Below are positions 12,637 through 24,030 of a stretch of DNA of 64,000 nucleotides, one piece after another; the first letter of the stretch is position 1; each line of letters opens with the position of its first letter. A program made the translations under genes and the position numbers. The stretch comes from Malachius bipustulatus (Eukaryota > Arthropoda > Insecta > Coleoptera > Melyridae), in contig OU342633.1 of assembly GCA_910589415.1 (NCBI GenBank), positions 19,568,858-19,632,857 of the forward strand, in the 5' to 3' direction. The notes beneath the pieces are model-generated. The model saw nothing but the letters and a program-made list of their open reading frames with translations, did no database searches and was not told the DNA's origin.

Positions 12637-13904
12637 GTACATACCAGTGACGGCTCGTCAGGGACGGCAAGGTCGGCCCGGCCGACCCAAACCACTGCAC
12701 CAGTAAAATAACATTATTTTTTAGAAAATAATAAAATAAACTTGATTTTAATTTCTGAGAGCTTTCAATAATACCCTTTAATGTTTTTTCTTGCCTAAAA
12801 ATCTGAGCAAAAAGCAAAAGTGTAGTGCAGAGCTATTATAGTGAATAGCGCGAGTGATCCATAAGTTGAAAATAAATGGTAAGGTCGGCTGGCCGATGCT
12901 GGGCGCGAGAGTGCTGGTTAATCGAAGACATACGGCACACAAACTGTGTCGCTTCCAAACCGCAGAGTTACAGTGCACGGCCGGCGTAGCGTATTCCACA
13001 CAGGGTCGGCCGAGAGCCTCCTGGCCGTACTTGGGTCTCTATCTATCAGGCGCTCTTCTCTTGGGTGATCCTCGCTGCATTATTGGGATGGTGTCGAACG
13101 CATTTTTATTAATATTTTTTTAAGAAAATGCAACTTGTAGTAACAGAAACAAAAAATGTGTTTCTTGCTTGCCAAATTGCTTTTTAGAGATTTATTTAAT
13201 TAATTTAGTAGATTTATTATTTATTAATTAATTATTTAAGATTAATTTATTAATTTATTTATTTAATCTCAGTGTGCGAGTTTGTTTACCTATTTTATGC
13301 AATTAAAAAAAAATAACTAGGTATTAGAATTCGCAAACTACCGATATTGTCAAGTCAACTGCGCACCTACTACACTTTCATTAATATTTTTGGAATAAAA
13401 AATAAACTAAAAATACCGTTTTACGGAAGGGATTCAATAGATATAAATTCCTAGAATGGAAAATAATAATGAAATCTTCAATGCCTGTACTTCTTTATAC
13501 TTAATACGCTTATACCTACCAGCCAGCGCCAGTTAGTAGCCATGCAGGGCCAGGGTCGGCTAGCCGTACCGCGCGTGTTATCCATCCATATGGTGTCAAT
13601 GCATGCATAGCATAATATTATTGCATTCATTCAGTGACTCAAGCAAAAGCACATTTTTATTTTATTACTTTCTTCATCTATTTTTCCTATTCGACGATTT
13701 TTCCTATTTTTACATATAAGTAAATTTTGAACTTAAGGGAATTCGCGTGACCTTGAACCGTAAAAAAAATCGCCTGCATTGCATTTTCCGCGGGAGCCTT
13801 GTCCCCGGACCCCCCCCCCTCCCACATATAACGTCGTACATTTTATTTCCACCATTGGCTGGCCGACCCAATTTTTTGAAGCACGAGCCGTCACTGGTAC
13901 ATAC
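12637..13904. mobile_element. Non-autonomous hAT element with perfect 8-bp target duplication
   Basis: The element runs 12645-13896. It starts CAGTGACGGCTCGT and ends ACGAGCCGTCACTG, the CAGTG terminus typical of hAT elements. The octamer GTACATAC is directly repeated at 12637-12644 and 13897-13904, the 8-bp duplication hAT transposases produce. Subterminal GGCCGACC-type motifs occur at both ends in opposite orientation. The 1252-bp body has no transposase; the short frames at 12560-13123 are incidental. It would depend on an enzyme supplied elsewhere. Confidence 0.92.
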
Positions 13905-14877
13905 ATACTTACCTAATAAATAAAAATATCGTTAGTTACAGAATTTACACATATGAAAAGAGCTAGAGCTACGACGAACGTAAGCAGCAGTCTAACATTT
14001 TAACATAATACCACTACTACCTATCCATGAATGTTAAGAGCAAAGACATTAAAAAATTCTGAGATTTAACACCGTCGACCCCGTATGAATATGAACGGGT
14101 AACACGCGACCTTCGAACAACGGACTAGTTACTTGTTTTCAGATCATGTCGAACCGACGTACCTAGCAACGTGCATGAAAAGAACGTTCTTAGGTAGGTT
14201 GGTGGTATTCAACGGAATTTCAAATAAGCACTCTCTTTTTTTAATGTGACGGCAGGTTACATTTTAAACTGCAACCTGTCTGTAGCAAGTCTGCAGAATT
14301 GCAGCCATTTAGGATTGCCAAATACTTATTACATCGCCTTAGACTTATTACAATAATTGGGTGGTACATTATTAGCAATATTTCAACTCATTTTTGCTTT
14401 CATTAGCGTCCGAGGTGGTCTTGTTTTCTTTTATTTTAACATTCACCCAAAATGTGTTTTTTTTTTCAAATCGGGAGAAGAAAAAAAAGTTCCCTTGCAG
14501 ATGAATCACCACAAACACTCTATGGAGTGCAAAGGTGTCCCGCTTTTGAATTTTGATTTGAATAATTTTTTTTCCCTGAAATTTCAAATTCTACAACTAT
14601 TCCAAAACAGGTACCTGAAGTTGGCCCGGAAAAAAGTCGGACTGGGTGGTAATGGTAAAACGTCATAATCGATTTTCCAAGGTAGGATTGATCACGTCAT
14701 ACCACCAATTATTTTCGTTTTACCACCTTTAGTTTTTTTTATGATTTTTTTATTTTTTGGCCAACTTCACAAGCCCGGAAAAATGCGGGCCGGGTGGTAT
14801 AACCTATACCATTCGATTGCCCATCGTTAGACAATGATTTACCACCAACACATTTTGTTTTACCTCGTTTCCTGTGT
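13905..14877. other. Intergenic DNA with a decayed repeat at 14590-14870
   Basis: No gene seen. GGTACCTGAAGTTGGCCCGG near 14610 closely matches a stretch at about 18312, so this sequence belongs to a dispersed repeat. GTGGTAA and TTACCAC phrases at 14645-14870 suggest a small hairpin arrangement. Confidence 0.4.
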
Positions 14878-16631
14878 ACCCAAGTCAAGTTAGCCACACT
14901 TCGGCCAGCTACGCTTTCGGCCAGGGAGAGGGACTTTCCCTTTCTTTTTTTTTTATTATTTCAGCTTTATTTTGTTTCGTTTTTAACGGCTTGAATGGAA
15001 AATAAATGGTTTGGTTTTGTTGATAATGATTTTACCAAATTTCACCAAATAAAAAATTATCTTAAATATAAAAATACATAGTAACAATTATTAGAACTAG
15101 AAAATAATTCGAAAAAACAATGAAAAAAATATTTTACCAAGCGTTTTGCTCAAGGTTTTTGAAAAGAAAACCCTCGTGATCGATTTAATTTTCAAAAAAA
15201 GTCAATGAAAAAAACTGTTTTTGTAAATTTTAGCTTTTTGGCGAAAAAATCAATTAAAAAAATTATTTCCCAATCATTTTTTGCTCAAGGTTTTGAAAAA
15301 GAAAAACCTCGTGATAAATTTAGGGCTTTAATTGTCAAAAAAGTAAATGAAAAAACCTGTTTTTGCCCAAAACTTTGTCCGGCATTTTGAGAAAACCCTC
15401 GCAGTGGTTTTAGCTTTTAATTTTCGATAAAATTAATAAAAAAATATTTTTACCAAACGGATTCCCGAGATTTTGGAAAGAAAACCCTCGGGACCGATTT
15501 AGGCTTTCAATTCTCGAAAAGTCAACGAAAAAAACTGTTTTTTTTCCCAAAACATTGTCCAGGATTTTGAGAAAGCCCCCGTGATAAATTTAGGCCTTTA
15601 ATTGTCAAAAAAAGTAAATGAAAAAACCTGTTTTTGTCCAATACTTTGTGCGGGATTTTGGGAAAACCCTCGCAGTGGATTTTAGCTTTTAATTTTTAGG
15701 AAAAAAATCGATTAAAAAAAAATTACCAAACGGATTCACGAGATTTTGGAAAGAAAACCCTTGTGAACAATTTAGGTCTTCAATTGTCGAAAAAAGTTAA
15801 TGAAAAAAACTGTTTTTCCCAAAACATTGTCCAGGATTTTTAGAAACCCCTCGTGGTGGATTTTTTCTTAAATTTTCGAAAAAATCAATGAAAAAAATAT
15901 TTTGCCAAACGTTATGCTCAATATTTTGTAGAAAACGCCACGTGATCGATTTAGGTCTTTAATTGTCAAAAAAGTCAATAAAAAAAATGTTTTTTCCCTA
16001 AATATTTTCCAGGAATATGGGAAAACCCTCGTGGTGGATTTAGCCTTTAATTTGCAAAAAAACTCAATGAAAAAAATATTTTTACCAAGCGTTTTGTCCA
16101 ATATTTTGGAAAAACCGTCGTGGATCGATTTAGGCCTTTAATTTTCAAAAAAGAGTCAATGAAAAAAAAAACTGTTTTTGATAAAACTTTGTCCAGGATT
16201 TTGTCAAAACCCTCATGGTCGATTTGGTCTTTAATATTCAAAAAATCAAAAACTGGAAACAGCTTTTCTGCCCAATATTTCGCCTAAGATTTTGGGAAAA
16301 CTCTCGTCCATTTAATCTTTCATTAAAAAAAAAACCGCGCAAAATACTTTTTTGCCCCAAACCATGCCCAAAATATCCGTGGCCGAACGCGTGGCAGGAG
16401 GTGGAGTTCTAACTGTTACGTATTTTTATATTGAAGATAATTTTTTATTTGGTGAAATTTAATAAGGACATTATTATCAACAAAAACAAACCATTTATTT
16501 TCCATTCAAGCAGTTAAAAACGAAACAAAAAATTGCTGAAAATAATTTAGAAAAAAGAGAGGGAAAAGTGTACTCTACCTCTACCTGGCCGAAAGCGTGG
16601 CTGGCCGAAGTGTGGCTAACTTGACTTGGAT
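14878..16631. mobile_element. Satellite-filled non-autonomous element of the 38130-49591 family
   Basis: The left end ACCCAAGTCAAGTTAGCC plus CTTCGGCCAGCTACGCTTTC is repeated inverted at 16570-16631, with mutations near the extreme right end. These termini match those of the large 38130-49591 transposon. The interior is an array of ~115-bp units (about 15130-16380) carrying phrases such as AAAACCCTCGTG, TTTAGGCTTTAATT and AAAAAACTGTTTTT, often alternating in pairs. There is no coding sequence. The 9 bases outside each end (TTCCTGTGT and CATTGAAGG) do not match, so the target duplication is lost or an end was rearranged. Confidence 0.8.
15130..16380. repeat. ~115-bp tandem satellite array
   Basis: About eleven diverged units, each with a T-rich box, a segment like CCAAAACTTTGTCCAGGATTTT, and AAAACCCTCGTG. 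Adjacent units differ more than alternate ones, hinting at a ~230-bp higher-order unit. The open frames on both strands across it are low-complexity by-products of the repeat. Confidence 0.75.
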
Positions 16632-19363
16632 CATTGAAGGTAAAATACGGCAATACTGTGTAATTTTTCCAAACAGCGCCGATTTGAAAAAAAATTTGGA
16701 TTTAGGTGCTGCCACCTATACCCTCTACTTCAAGGTTGACCTTGTGCCGGGGGTGGCCTTTACCCTGGGATTGGATGCCACCCCTTCTCGGGATTGAAAA
16801 AATGTTTCATTGAGAATAATTGCAGCCTCGCTGCAAAATATGCTATGAAGAATTTTTGATTGCAATTAGCATTTAAGAGGGTGCCAACTTCACTGAGCTC
16901 ACATTAGTTTCCTATAATAGCAAAATAATTTCAGATTGAAGAACATTTTTGTGAGGGACAGTTATATCTGAGTCATTGCACGGAACTAATGGATCAGTCG
17001 AGCGAAATAACAATAAATAACTCATAAATCCATGGACTAAGTATACCTATCATTACAAATTACAATCTAAGCGATTCCCAAGTCCCAACATGAATGAATG
17101 ATAACATTTTAGAGTGCAAGCAGTTTTTTGCCGAATTATTATACATCAGCATATTTTTGGCATAAAGGATAATCAGCGACGTCACCTTAATGGATCTCTA
17201 ATTCTCTAATACCCCCAACAATCCCAACCTCTTTGTAGACGGAACTGCTGGTTAAAGTTCTCAAATTTCTACGCTTTTCCTCTTTTTCATTCAAATCCAA
17301 ATCCAAATCCTAAAAAAAAACAACATATTCAATCGCTGGTAAGCAGAGTTAGCTCCGCTTATATCTCGGCTTATATACACCCTTTGTGCTCTTCTAGAAC
17401 GGCTTCGAGGATTATTAGCTACTTCCCAGAGAATTATTAACTTGAAACTCCTTTCTGGAGTTTCGAGGGTTCTATTCCTAGAACGTTCTAGACTAGACAT
17501 CGTAGTAGGCTCTTCCTGACAGTTAGTTCTCGAACTTTCCCTATATGACCGAGAATTTCCCGCAAAGATACCGCCGCTGTTATCAGAAGAACATAAGAAA
17601 ATAGGCAATAAAGAAATAACACGCATCTCTTTTCTTCAAGTACCTAAGAAGATCAGTAATTTTATGGATGGATAAGTGCACTAGTAAGAAATTAATTTCG
17701 AAAAGACGACTGATCTGCCACCTAACAGAAAAGTTATCGTCCATCGTTCATATCGTGGGAATAACACATAATTTTCAAAATCCAATAAGCCCATAATTAC
17801 CGGCAAATGCACCGTTTTCGTCGAAAAAGTATTTTTTCCAATTTTTTGAAGACATTAGCCCTAGCCTTAGCGTTAGTAGTGTGTTCTACCTTGATTTCAA
17901 GTTTAAAAAAAAAACAACAAAAAATAATGTTTTTTTCCGTCGTTTTCTCCGCAACAAAACATTTTTTTTTTCATCATAAAATGCCATTTTTCTCGAAAAT
18001 GGTTCACGTTAGAGCTTTCTATTCTACAAACAGTACTTTCACGTAGAAAGTCGGTTTACTTACAGTATGCTTTCAAAATGAACTTATTCCAAGAAAGAAA
18101 TTAGATTTTAGGGGCAACAAAATCTCACGCAACCCTAAAACCTCTGCCACTGATTTTTGTAAAAAAAAAAAAAAAATAGTAACCAACTAGCACTCAAAAA
18201 GTAAATAATATTATGTTAAGATGTGCACAAAAGTTGAGTTACGTATTATTACAAACAGTTCTAGAGATATCGCCAAAAATGACAAACTCTTTTTGAGGAA
18301 TCTTTTTTTTAGGTACGTAAAGTTGGCCCGAAAAAAGTCGCCCTTTGACATCCTTTGTATCTCGAAAACGGTGCTTCTGCGGGCCCATATTAATGGTAAT
18401 TTTTCTCAGAATACGCCAAAAAATAACATCAGCAGTGACCGTTACAGTTTGTTGAAAATACGAATTGAGACAATTTCGAACAATTATTTGGCCAAAGAAT
18501 TTTCGCCAATATCGTTCTACCAACCAATTTCGAAAGTTCATGCTTATTGCGACTGAGGGACATTAAGAGGAGCGCAGAATTCCAAGACCGCGGCAACTGT
18601 ATGTACATAATCGAAGTTGGCGTAACTGCTTCACGAAACAACTTACGGTAAGCGATATGCCAGTTCAGTTGTTATCAATTTAAGAGCGAGTTTAAGAGTA
18701 AAACTTAGAGTTAGAGTGAAACGGACGTAAAAATTCGCACAAAGGTGAACAAGGCGGCGTCCATAAAATGAAAGTAAAAGAAGAAATTACAACTTTGGTA
18801 ATAATTACTAATTACGAGAGAATTTCACTGCAAGGTAGTAGGTATATGGAAAAACTTCCATTTACTTCCACATACTCCCACCACACTTCCACTTATTTTT
18901 ACTTCCACCAAACTTCTACTTACGGGCGTACCACTGTGACTGTGACAAGTGCGGAGGACGCGGAAGTCTTCAAATAAATTCGGATTGCGAATGGGGGCAA
19001 GGTACTGCCTGTACCACACCCACGAGTAATGCGATCGGCCTTTTTAATAGAACACGATAATGACGATGAATGGGAATTTGGGAGCCGCGACGTTTATCCA
19101 CAGCAACTGAGGAAGGGTTTTCACCACTCGCGTTAAGCACGTCCTCTTGCCGTAAGACCTTAATGTTATAGGGATGGGGGATGGGCAACAAGGGTCTTGC
19201 GAAGGATAAATTCCATAAGGAAAGATGGAATTAAAATATGCATCTAGATAACGAAACACATGGTATACTCAAAAATTCAATAAAACACTGGGATAATAAT
19301 TAATAGTCAAAGAGTATACATAATATGTTTTTTTTTTAATCTTGTCGACCGGTTTCGGGCTAC
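16632..19363. other. Intergenic DNA, no confident gene
   Basis: No family signature was found. A minus-strand 111-codon frame at 17291-17626 begins with a hydrophobic stretch (MRVISLLPIFLC) but is Arg/Ser-rich and otherwise unlike any protein I recognise. The stretch at 17380-17500 contains TAGAACGTTCTAGAC, which resembles a heat-shock element by chance or otherwise. Around 18312 a dispersed repeat shared with ~14610 occurs. Simple CTTCCA-rich DNA lies at 18850-18910. Confidence 0.35.
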
Positions 19364-20346
19364 TATACAGGGTTATGCAAATTTCATGGTGCCAGTATTG
19401 GGATATCCTAAACCATAAGAGATACAGGGTTGCTTAAATTAGAGAAAAGTTGCGCAATTTTGTGGCCATCTCGAATCCGTCAAAACATGCAAGATATCTG
19501 TGACCGTTCCTGAAATATCCTGAAAAAATCTTATTTTTGCCATATCTTTCTTGCAATTGGAAATTAATAAATAATTTTTCGTAGGCTTACATAAGCCGTT
19601 ATGAGCTATTCATCTGACGTTTCAAAAATTTTCAAAGCCGACTAGATCCCAGAGTTTTCATAGCCAACTTTCGTTTTTCTTATGGCCGCCATATTATTTT
19701 TTTATGTCGTTCGATAAGAAAAAAATAATGTAAACCAAAAATTAATAAATTTTAGAAAAAAAAATTGCATAAATTTTATTCTTCTTTTTTCAAAGAAAAA
19801 CAGAAAGTTTCTAACTGAAATAGGTCAATATGAAGTCATACTGCTTGCCTTATAGTTTGTTAATTTCTCTATGATATTCAATCTAAAAAGTTGTCTTTTT
19901 TTAGAAAAAAAAGAACAAAAATTTTTGAAATTTATTTTTTGAAGTTTATTAGTTTTTGGTTTCCATTATTTTTTTCTTATCGAACGACATAAAAAAATAA
20001 TATGGCGGCCATTAGAAAAACGAAAGTTGGCTATGAAAACTCTGGGATCTAGTCGGCTTTGAAAATTTTTGAAACGTCAGATGAATAGCTCATAACGGCT
20101 TATGTAAGCCTACGAAAAATTATTTATTAATTTCCAATGGCAAGAAAGATATGGCAAAAATAAGATTTCTCGATTTTTCAGTTTTTTCAGGATATTTCAG
20201 GAACGGTCACAGATATCTTGCATGTTTTGACGGATTCGAGATGGCCACAAAATAGCGCAACTTTTCTCTAATTTAAGCAACCCTGTATCTCTTATGGTTT
20301 AGGATATCCCAATACTGGCACCATGAAATTTGCATAACCCTGTATA
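19364..20346. mobile_element. 979-bp palindromic foldback element with TA duplication
   Basis: The left arm 19366-19755 is almost perfectly complementary to the right arm 19960-20344, leaving a ~205-bp spacer. Ends read TACAGGGTTATGCAAAT and its complement; TA lies outside both (19364-19365 and 20345-20346), a Tc1/mariner-type target. No coding sequence. Partial copies of the same arm occur at 20683-21009, 41013-41235 and 57601-58171, so this is a dispersed non-autonomous family. Confidence 0.88.
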
Positions 20347-20682
20347 GCCAATCCTTAGGAAAATTGTCAGTATGTACAAGTTCCGTAATTGTAGGTACAA
20401 AAAATTCATCCTGGTGTTAAATTTAATTAAAATACAGGCTCTGAGATGTAAGATGGAAAAGAGAAGCATTGCTGACCATACGGGTGACTATTACATTTAA
20501 AAACAATAGTTATAAGAGCACATAACAAAAAATAAAATTTAAACCTTCACCATGAAGGAGAAGGGACGTTGAAAACCCTTTTGTCAAACCAACTACTTTT
20601 ATGTTGGGATGACCGGGAATAAGTTAAATAAATTAAATAATTAATGATAAATGAGTTAAAAAGGAGGACTTGCTTGAAGAGT
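20347..20682. other. No gene seen
   Basis: A short AT-rich spacer between two copies of the same foldback family. Nothing recognisable. Confidence 0.4.
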
Positions 20683-21009
20683 GATATGGCGGCCGTAAGA
20701 AAAACGAAAGTTGACTATGAAAACTCTGGGATCTAGACGGCTTTGAAAAAAAAAAAAAAAAAATTAACTCACATCGGTAGCTCTCGCCGACTTATTAAAG
20801 CCCATGAAAAATTATTCATTAATATCCAATAATAAATAAGATATGGCAAAAATAGGAAATCTCGATTTTTGAGTTCTTTCAGGATATTTCAGGAACAGTC
20901 ACAAATATCTTATAGGTATACCTATGTCTTAACGGATTAGAATTGCCACAAAATAGAGCAGCTTTTCTATAATTTAACCGATCCTGTGTCTCTTATAGCG
21001 TTCTCTAGA
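20683..21009. repeat. Single arm of the foldback family, split by the next element
   Basis: From ATATGGCGGCC through AACTCTGGGATCTAG to CAGGATATTTCAGGAAC this follows the right arm of the 19366-20344 element with many substitutions. Its continuation (TCTCTTATAGCG, then TTCTCTAGA) resumes at 22423 beyond the inserted element, so the foldback copy was there first. Confidence 0.7.
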
Positions 21010-22431
21010 ACCCCAGTCAAGTTAGCCAAGTTTCGGCCAGCCACGCTTTGGGCCACGGAGAGGAACTTTTTTTTCGTTATTGACGGCTTGAATGGAAAAT
21101 ATTTGTTTTTTTGTAGATAATAAATAATAAATATTATTATAACATTTCGGACGTTTTTCAGCAAATTTTCAGTAAAAAAGTTTGTTTTTTCAGTGTATAA
21201 AGCCCGGGACCGAAAACGTGGCTGCCATTATTATGAATTTTTTTTTACTTTTTGAGCAAAGTTACAGCAAAAATTAAATTTTTCAGTTTATTAAGTAGTA
21301 GCAGAAAGCGAGGTTGGCCAATTGGCCATTATGTTAAAATTTCGGGCTTCTTTTCAGCAAGATTTTTGCCAGTATTTTTTCAGTTTCTTAAGTCCGTGTC
21401 CGAAAGCGTGACTTGCCATTACTATGAAGTTTTTGACTTTTTTGTGCCAAATTTCATTAAAAATTATTTTCAGTTTCTTGAAACCGTAAAAAAACCTGGC
21501 TGGTCAATATTATGAATTTTTTGACTTTTTGAACAAAAATGAAATTTTTAAGTTTATTAAGTAGTGGCCGAAAGCGAGTTTGGCCATTATTTTAAAATTT
21601 TGGGCTTCCTTCAGCAAGATTTCTGCCAGAATTCTTTTTCCAGATTCATAAGTCCGTGGTCGAAAGCGCGGCCGGCCAATATTACGAGTTTTCTTGACTT
21701 TTTTGAGCAAAATTACAGCAAAAATTATTTTTTAGTTTCTTAAGTCGTGACCGATAGCGTGGCTTGCCGTTATTGTAAAATAAAATGTCGTGTACTATTT
21801 TCAACAAAATTTCAGCTGAAATGATTTTTTTACATTATTAAGTCCGTGGTTGGTCATTATGATGAATTTTATAAGCCAAATTTCAGCAAAAAAATGATAT
21901 TTTCAGTTTATTCAGTCCGTGGCCAAAAACACGGCTGGCCATTACTATGATTTTTTTTACTTTTTTTGAGAAATTTACAGCAAAAATATTTTTTTCAGTT
22001 TGTTAAGTAAAGTGTGGCTTGCCATGATTATGAATTTTGTGAGCCAATAAATTCGCCAAAAAGGAATTTTTCAGTGTGTTAAGTTCGTGGCCGATAGTGT
22101 GGCCGGCATTATTATAAAATTTCGGACTTTTCGAACAGAATTTCAGCAAACATTATTTTTTCCAATTTATCAAAGTTCATATCTGAAAGCGTAGAATATT
22201 TTTTAAAGAAAATTTCAGCAAAAATGATTTTTCGAAAGAGGAAGAAAAGCTGGCTGTGGCGTTTCAATTACGATTTTTTTTCAGTTTACGACAATTTTAT
22301 AGCAAATCAAATATTTTTCATTAAAATCGTAATTAACGAAAAAAGAAAACTGAAAATCATTCGAAGTCGCTCTCCCTGGCCGAAAGTGTGGTTGGCCGAA
22401 GCGTGGCTAACTTGACTTGGGTTTTTCTAGA
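21001..22431. mobile_element. Satellite-filled non-autonomous MULE-like element with 9-bp target duplication
   Basis: The element runs 21010-22422. Its ends (ACCCCAGTCAAGTTAGCC and CGTGGCTAACTTGACTTGGG) are the termini of the large 38130-49591 transposon. The flanks TTCTCTAGA (21001-21009) and TTTTCTAGA (22423-22431) form a 9-bp duplication with one mismatch, as expected for the Mutator superfamily. The interior is ~115-bp tandem units, several of which carry a version of CCGTGGCCGAAAGCGTGGC. No transposase is encoded, so it must be mobilised in trans. Confidence 0.85.
21100..22200. repeat. Tandem units with conserved GC-rich motif
   Basis: About nine diverged units of roughly 110-120 bp. 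The AT-rich parts (TTTCAGCAAAAATT, TTTTCAGTTTATTAAGT) drift freely, while the block resembling GTGGCCGAAAGCGTGGCTGG is visibly retained (about 21398, 21566, 21656, 21745, 21918, 22087). The same block forms the core of the 180-bp satellite in the large relative. Confidence 0.75.
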
Positions 22432-23554
22432 TACCCATAGTGAGCTCTGAAATAAGGGACAAATACCTATTACAATTTTTACAGAAAAAATAGTTTAAAA
22501 ATAAAAATTATTTCATCTGTTTCATGAAATGAAACACCCTCCTGTATATCTCCAAATTTACAAATTTCAACAGGACACTTGAAATACACTTAGCAGTTAG
22601 CGGAAGCTCCCTCTTTGACGAGATCAAAGAAACGAACCATGACACCTGGAAGCGTGCTGTCTATTGTGTATTGAACAATACACAATAATCACCAAGCTGA
22701 AGGCAATAATAACAATTAAAAACGTCCCTTCCTCGACAATACCCTGCACAAACCTTTAAGAAATATCAAGGTCCTGAATGCAAACAGAAATGACGCTCTG
22801 TTGTCGTTTATGAGTTTATGACATTTTATGATGACTGGTATAATTTACAAACTGGGAATTTGAGTCCATAAATTAGGTAGGTACTTAGCATGTTTTATTA
22901 GTTGCGCATTTTATAAGATGAAGTGCCGGTTTCATAATAAATTTTAACGTCACTTTAGCTTACAGTCACTTCAAACTGTTGTTTTAAAGAGAGTAGTAAT
23001 ATAGCAACCATGGTGAAATTAGACTTTAAATTTTAAAGTGACTTTAATTTGATTATGAATCCGGCCGCCCAAAAAGTTTTTTTTTTAGCACTATCCATTA
23101 TCGAGATATTATCCCTGGAATCCAGGTCAGGGAAAAAAATTAAATCCACTTTCAAACCATAAAAACTTATCAATTTTTTTATCTTTATATTAATAATAAA
23201 TTATTGTATCCACATTTCCTTATTAAAATTTCATATTAATACCTTTGTAATTACTACTAATTAATTACTAATTATCTCCCTAATTAATTAGTTATCATTT
23301 TATGGGTGGACGCTAGTATTGGGACACCTGTATAAACCTTTGGTTGAACTTTTTGCAAATAGAAACACAAAAAAAAAACACCTACTCAAATTAAATTTGA
23401 TCAATGTATCAATGGCGAGATCAATGGTTTATAGGTACAGGAGTACAGGGTGTTGAAAAAGTTCCAGTGCTTCCCAATATTTTGAAAAAAAAAAATAAAA
23501 AGCAGGTAAATTTTATTATTTAAATTATTTTTATTGATGTGAAAAAATTGTATA
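22432..23554. other. No gene seen
   Basis: AT-rich DNA. ACACCTGTATAAACC near 23320 and TACAGGGTGTTG near 23444 are stray mariner-type ends. Nothing else recognisable. Confidence 0.4.
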
Positions 23555-24030
23555 CAGGGTGTTCTATGGCTCAATAATGATGACAGTCTAGTTTTTTAAA
23601 TAAGACACCTGTATATTATTACATTTTCAGATTGTCTTGAGAAAATCCCGAGGAAAATTATGAGTTATAAACAAATGAAAAACGCTATTTTCAATTTGCA
23701 AAGTTGTTTACATTGAAAACTGCTAAAGGTATCAGAAAGTGGTTTACATGTTCCTATCGTAACTTTTTAATTGCTATCCTATGATGCAGATAAAATTTTT
23801 ATACAGGGAGATTAAAACCTGATAATTATAACCACCCTGTATAAATATTTCCACTGCATATAATCCTTATAAAAAAGTTAAAATAGGGACATGTAACATG
23901 TAAGTCGTTTCCCGATTTCCTGAGCCGTTTTTAATGTAAACAACTTTATATACAGACAGGATACAGGGTATCCTATTAAAAAAAAAAATAGATAATATCG
24001 TTATCGAGCCAAGGAACACCCTGAATCAAA
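23555..24030. mobile_element. Small foldback element
   Basis: ATACAGGGTGTTCTATGGCTC at the left is matched in reverse complement by GAGCCAAGGAACACCCTGAAT at the right. Inner segments also pair (CAAAGTTGTTTACATTGAAAAC against GTTTTTAATGTAAACAACTTT), with a centre near 23815. No coding sequence. Confidence 0.7.

Noticed and set aside
15205..16412. Several open frames across the 14.9-16.6 kb satellite
   Set aside because: Low-complexity Lys/Phe-rich translations on both strands, explained by the A/T-rich tandem units.
17455..17510. Heat-shock-element-like TAGAACGTTCTAGAC
   Set aside because: Only about two and a half pentamer units, with no supported gene nearby; palindromes of this size occur by chance.
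17291..17626. 111-codon minus-strand frame with a hydrophobic N-terminus
   Set aside because: The body is Arg/Ser-rich without any recognised domain and ends in a run of simple sequence (IWIWI) from ATCCAAATCC repeats. Not enough to call a secreted protein.
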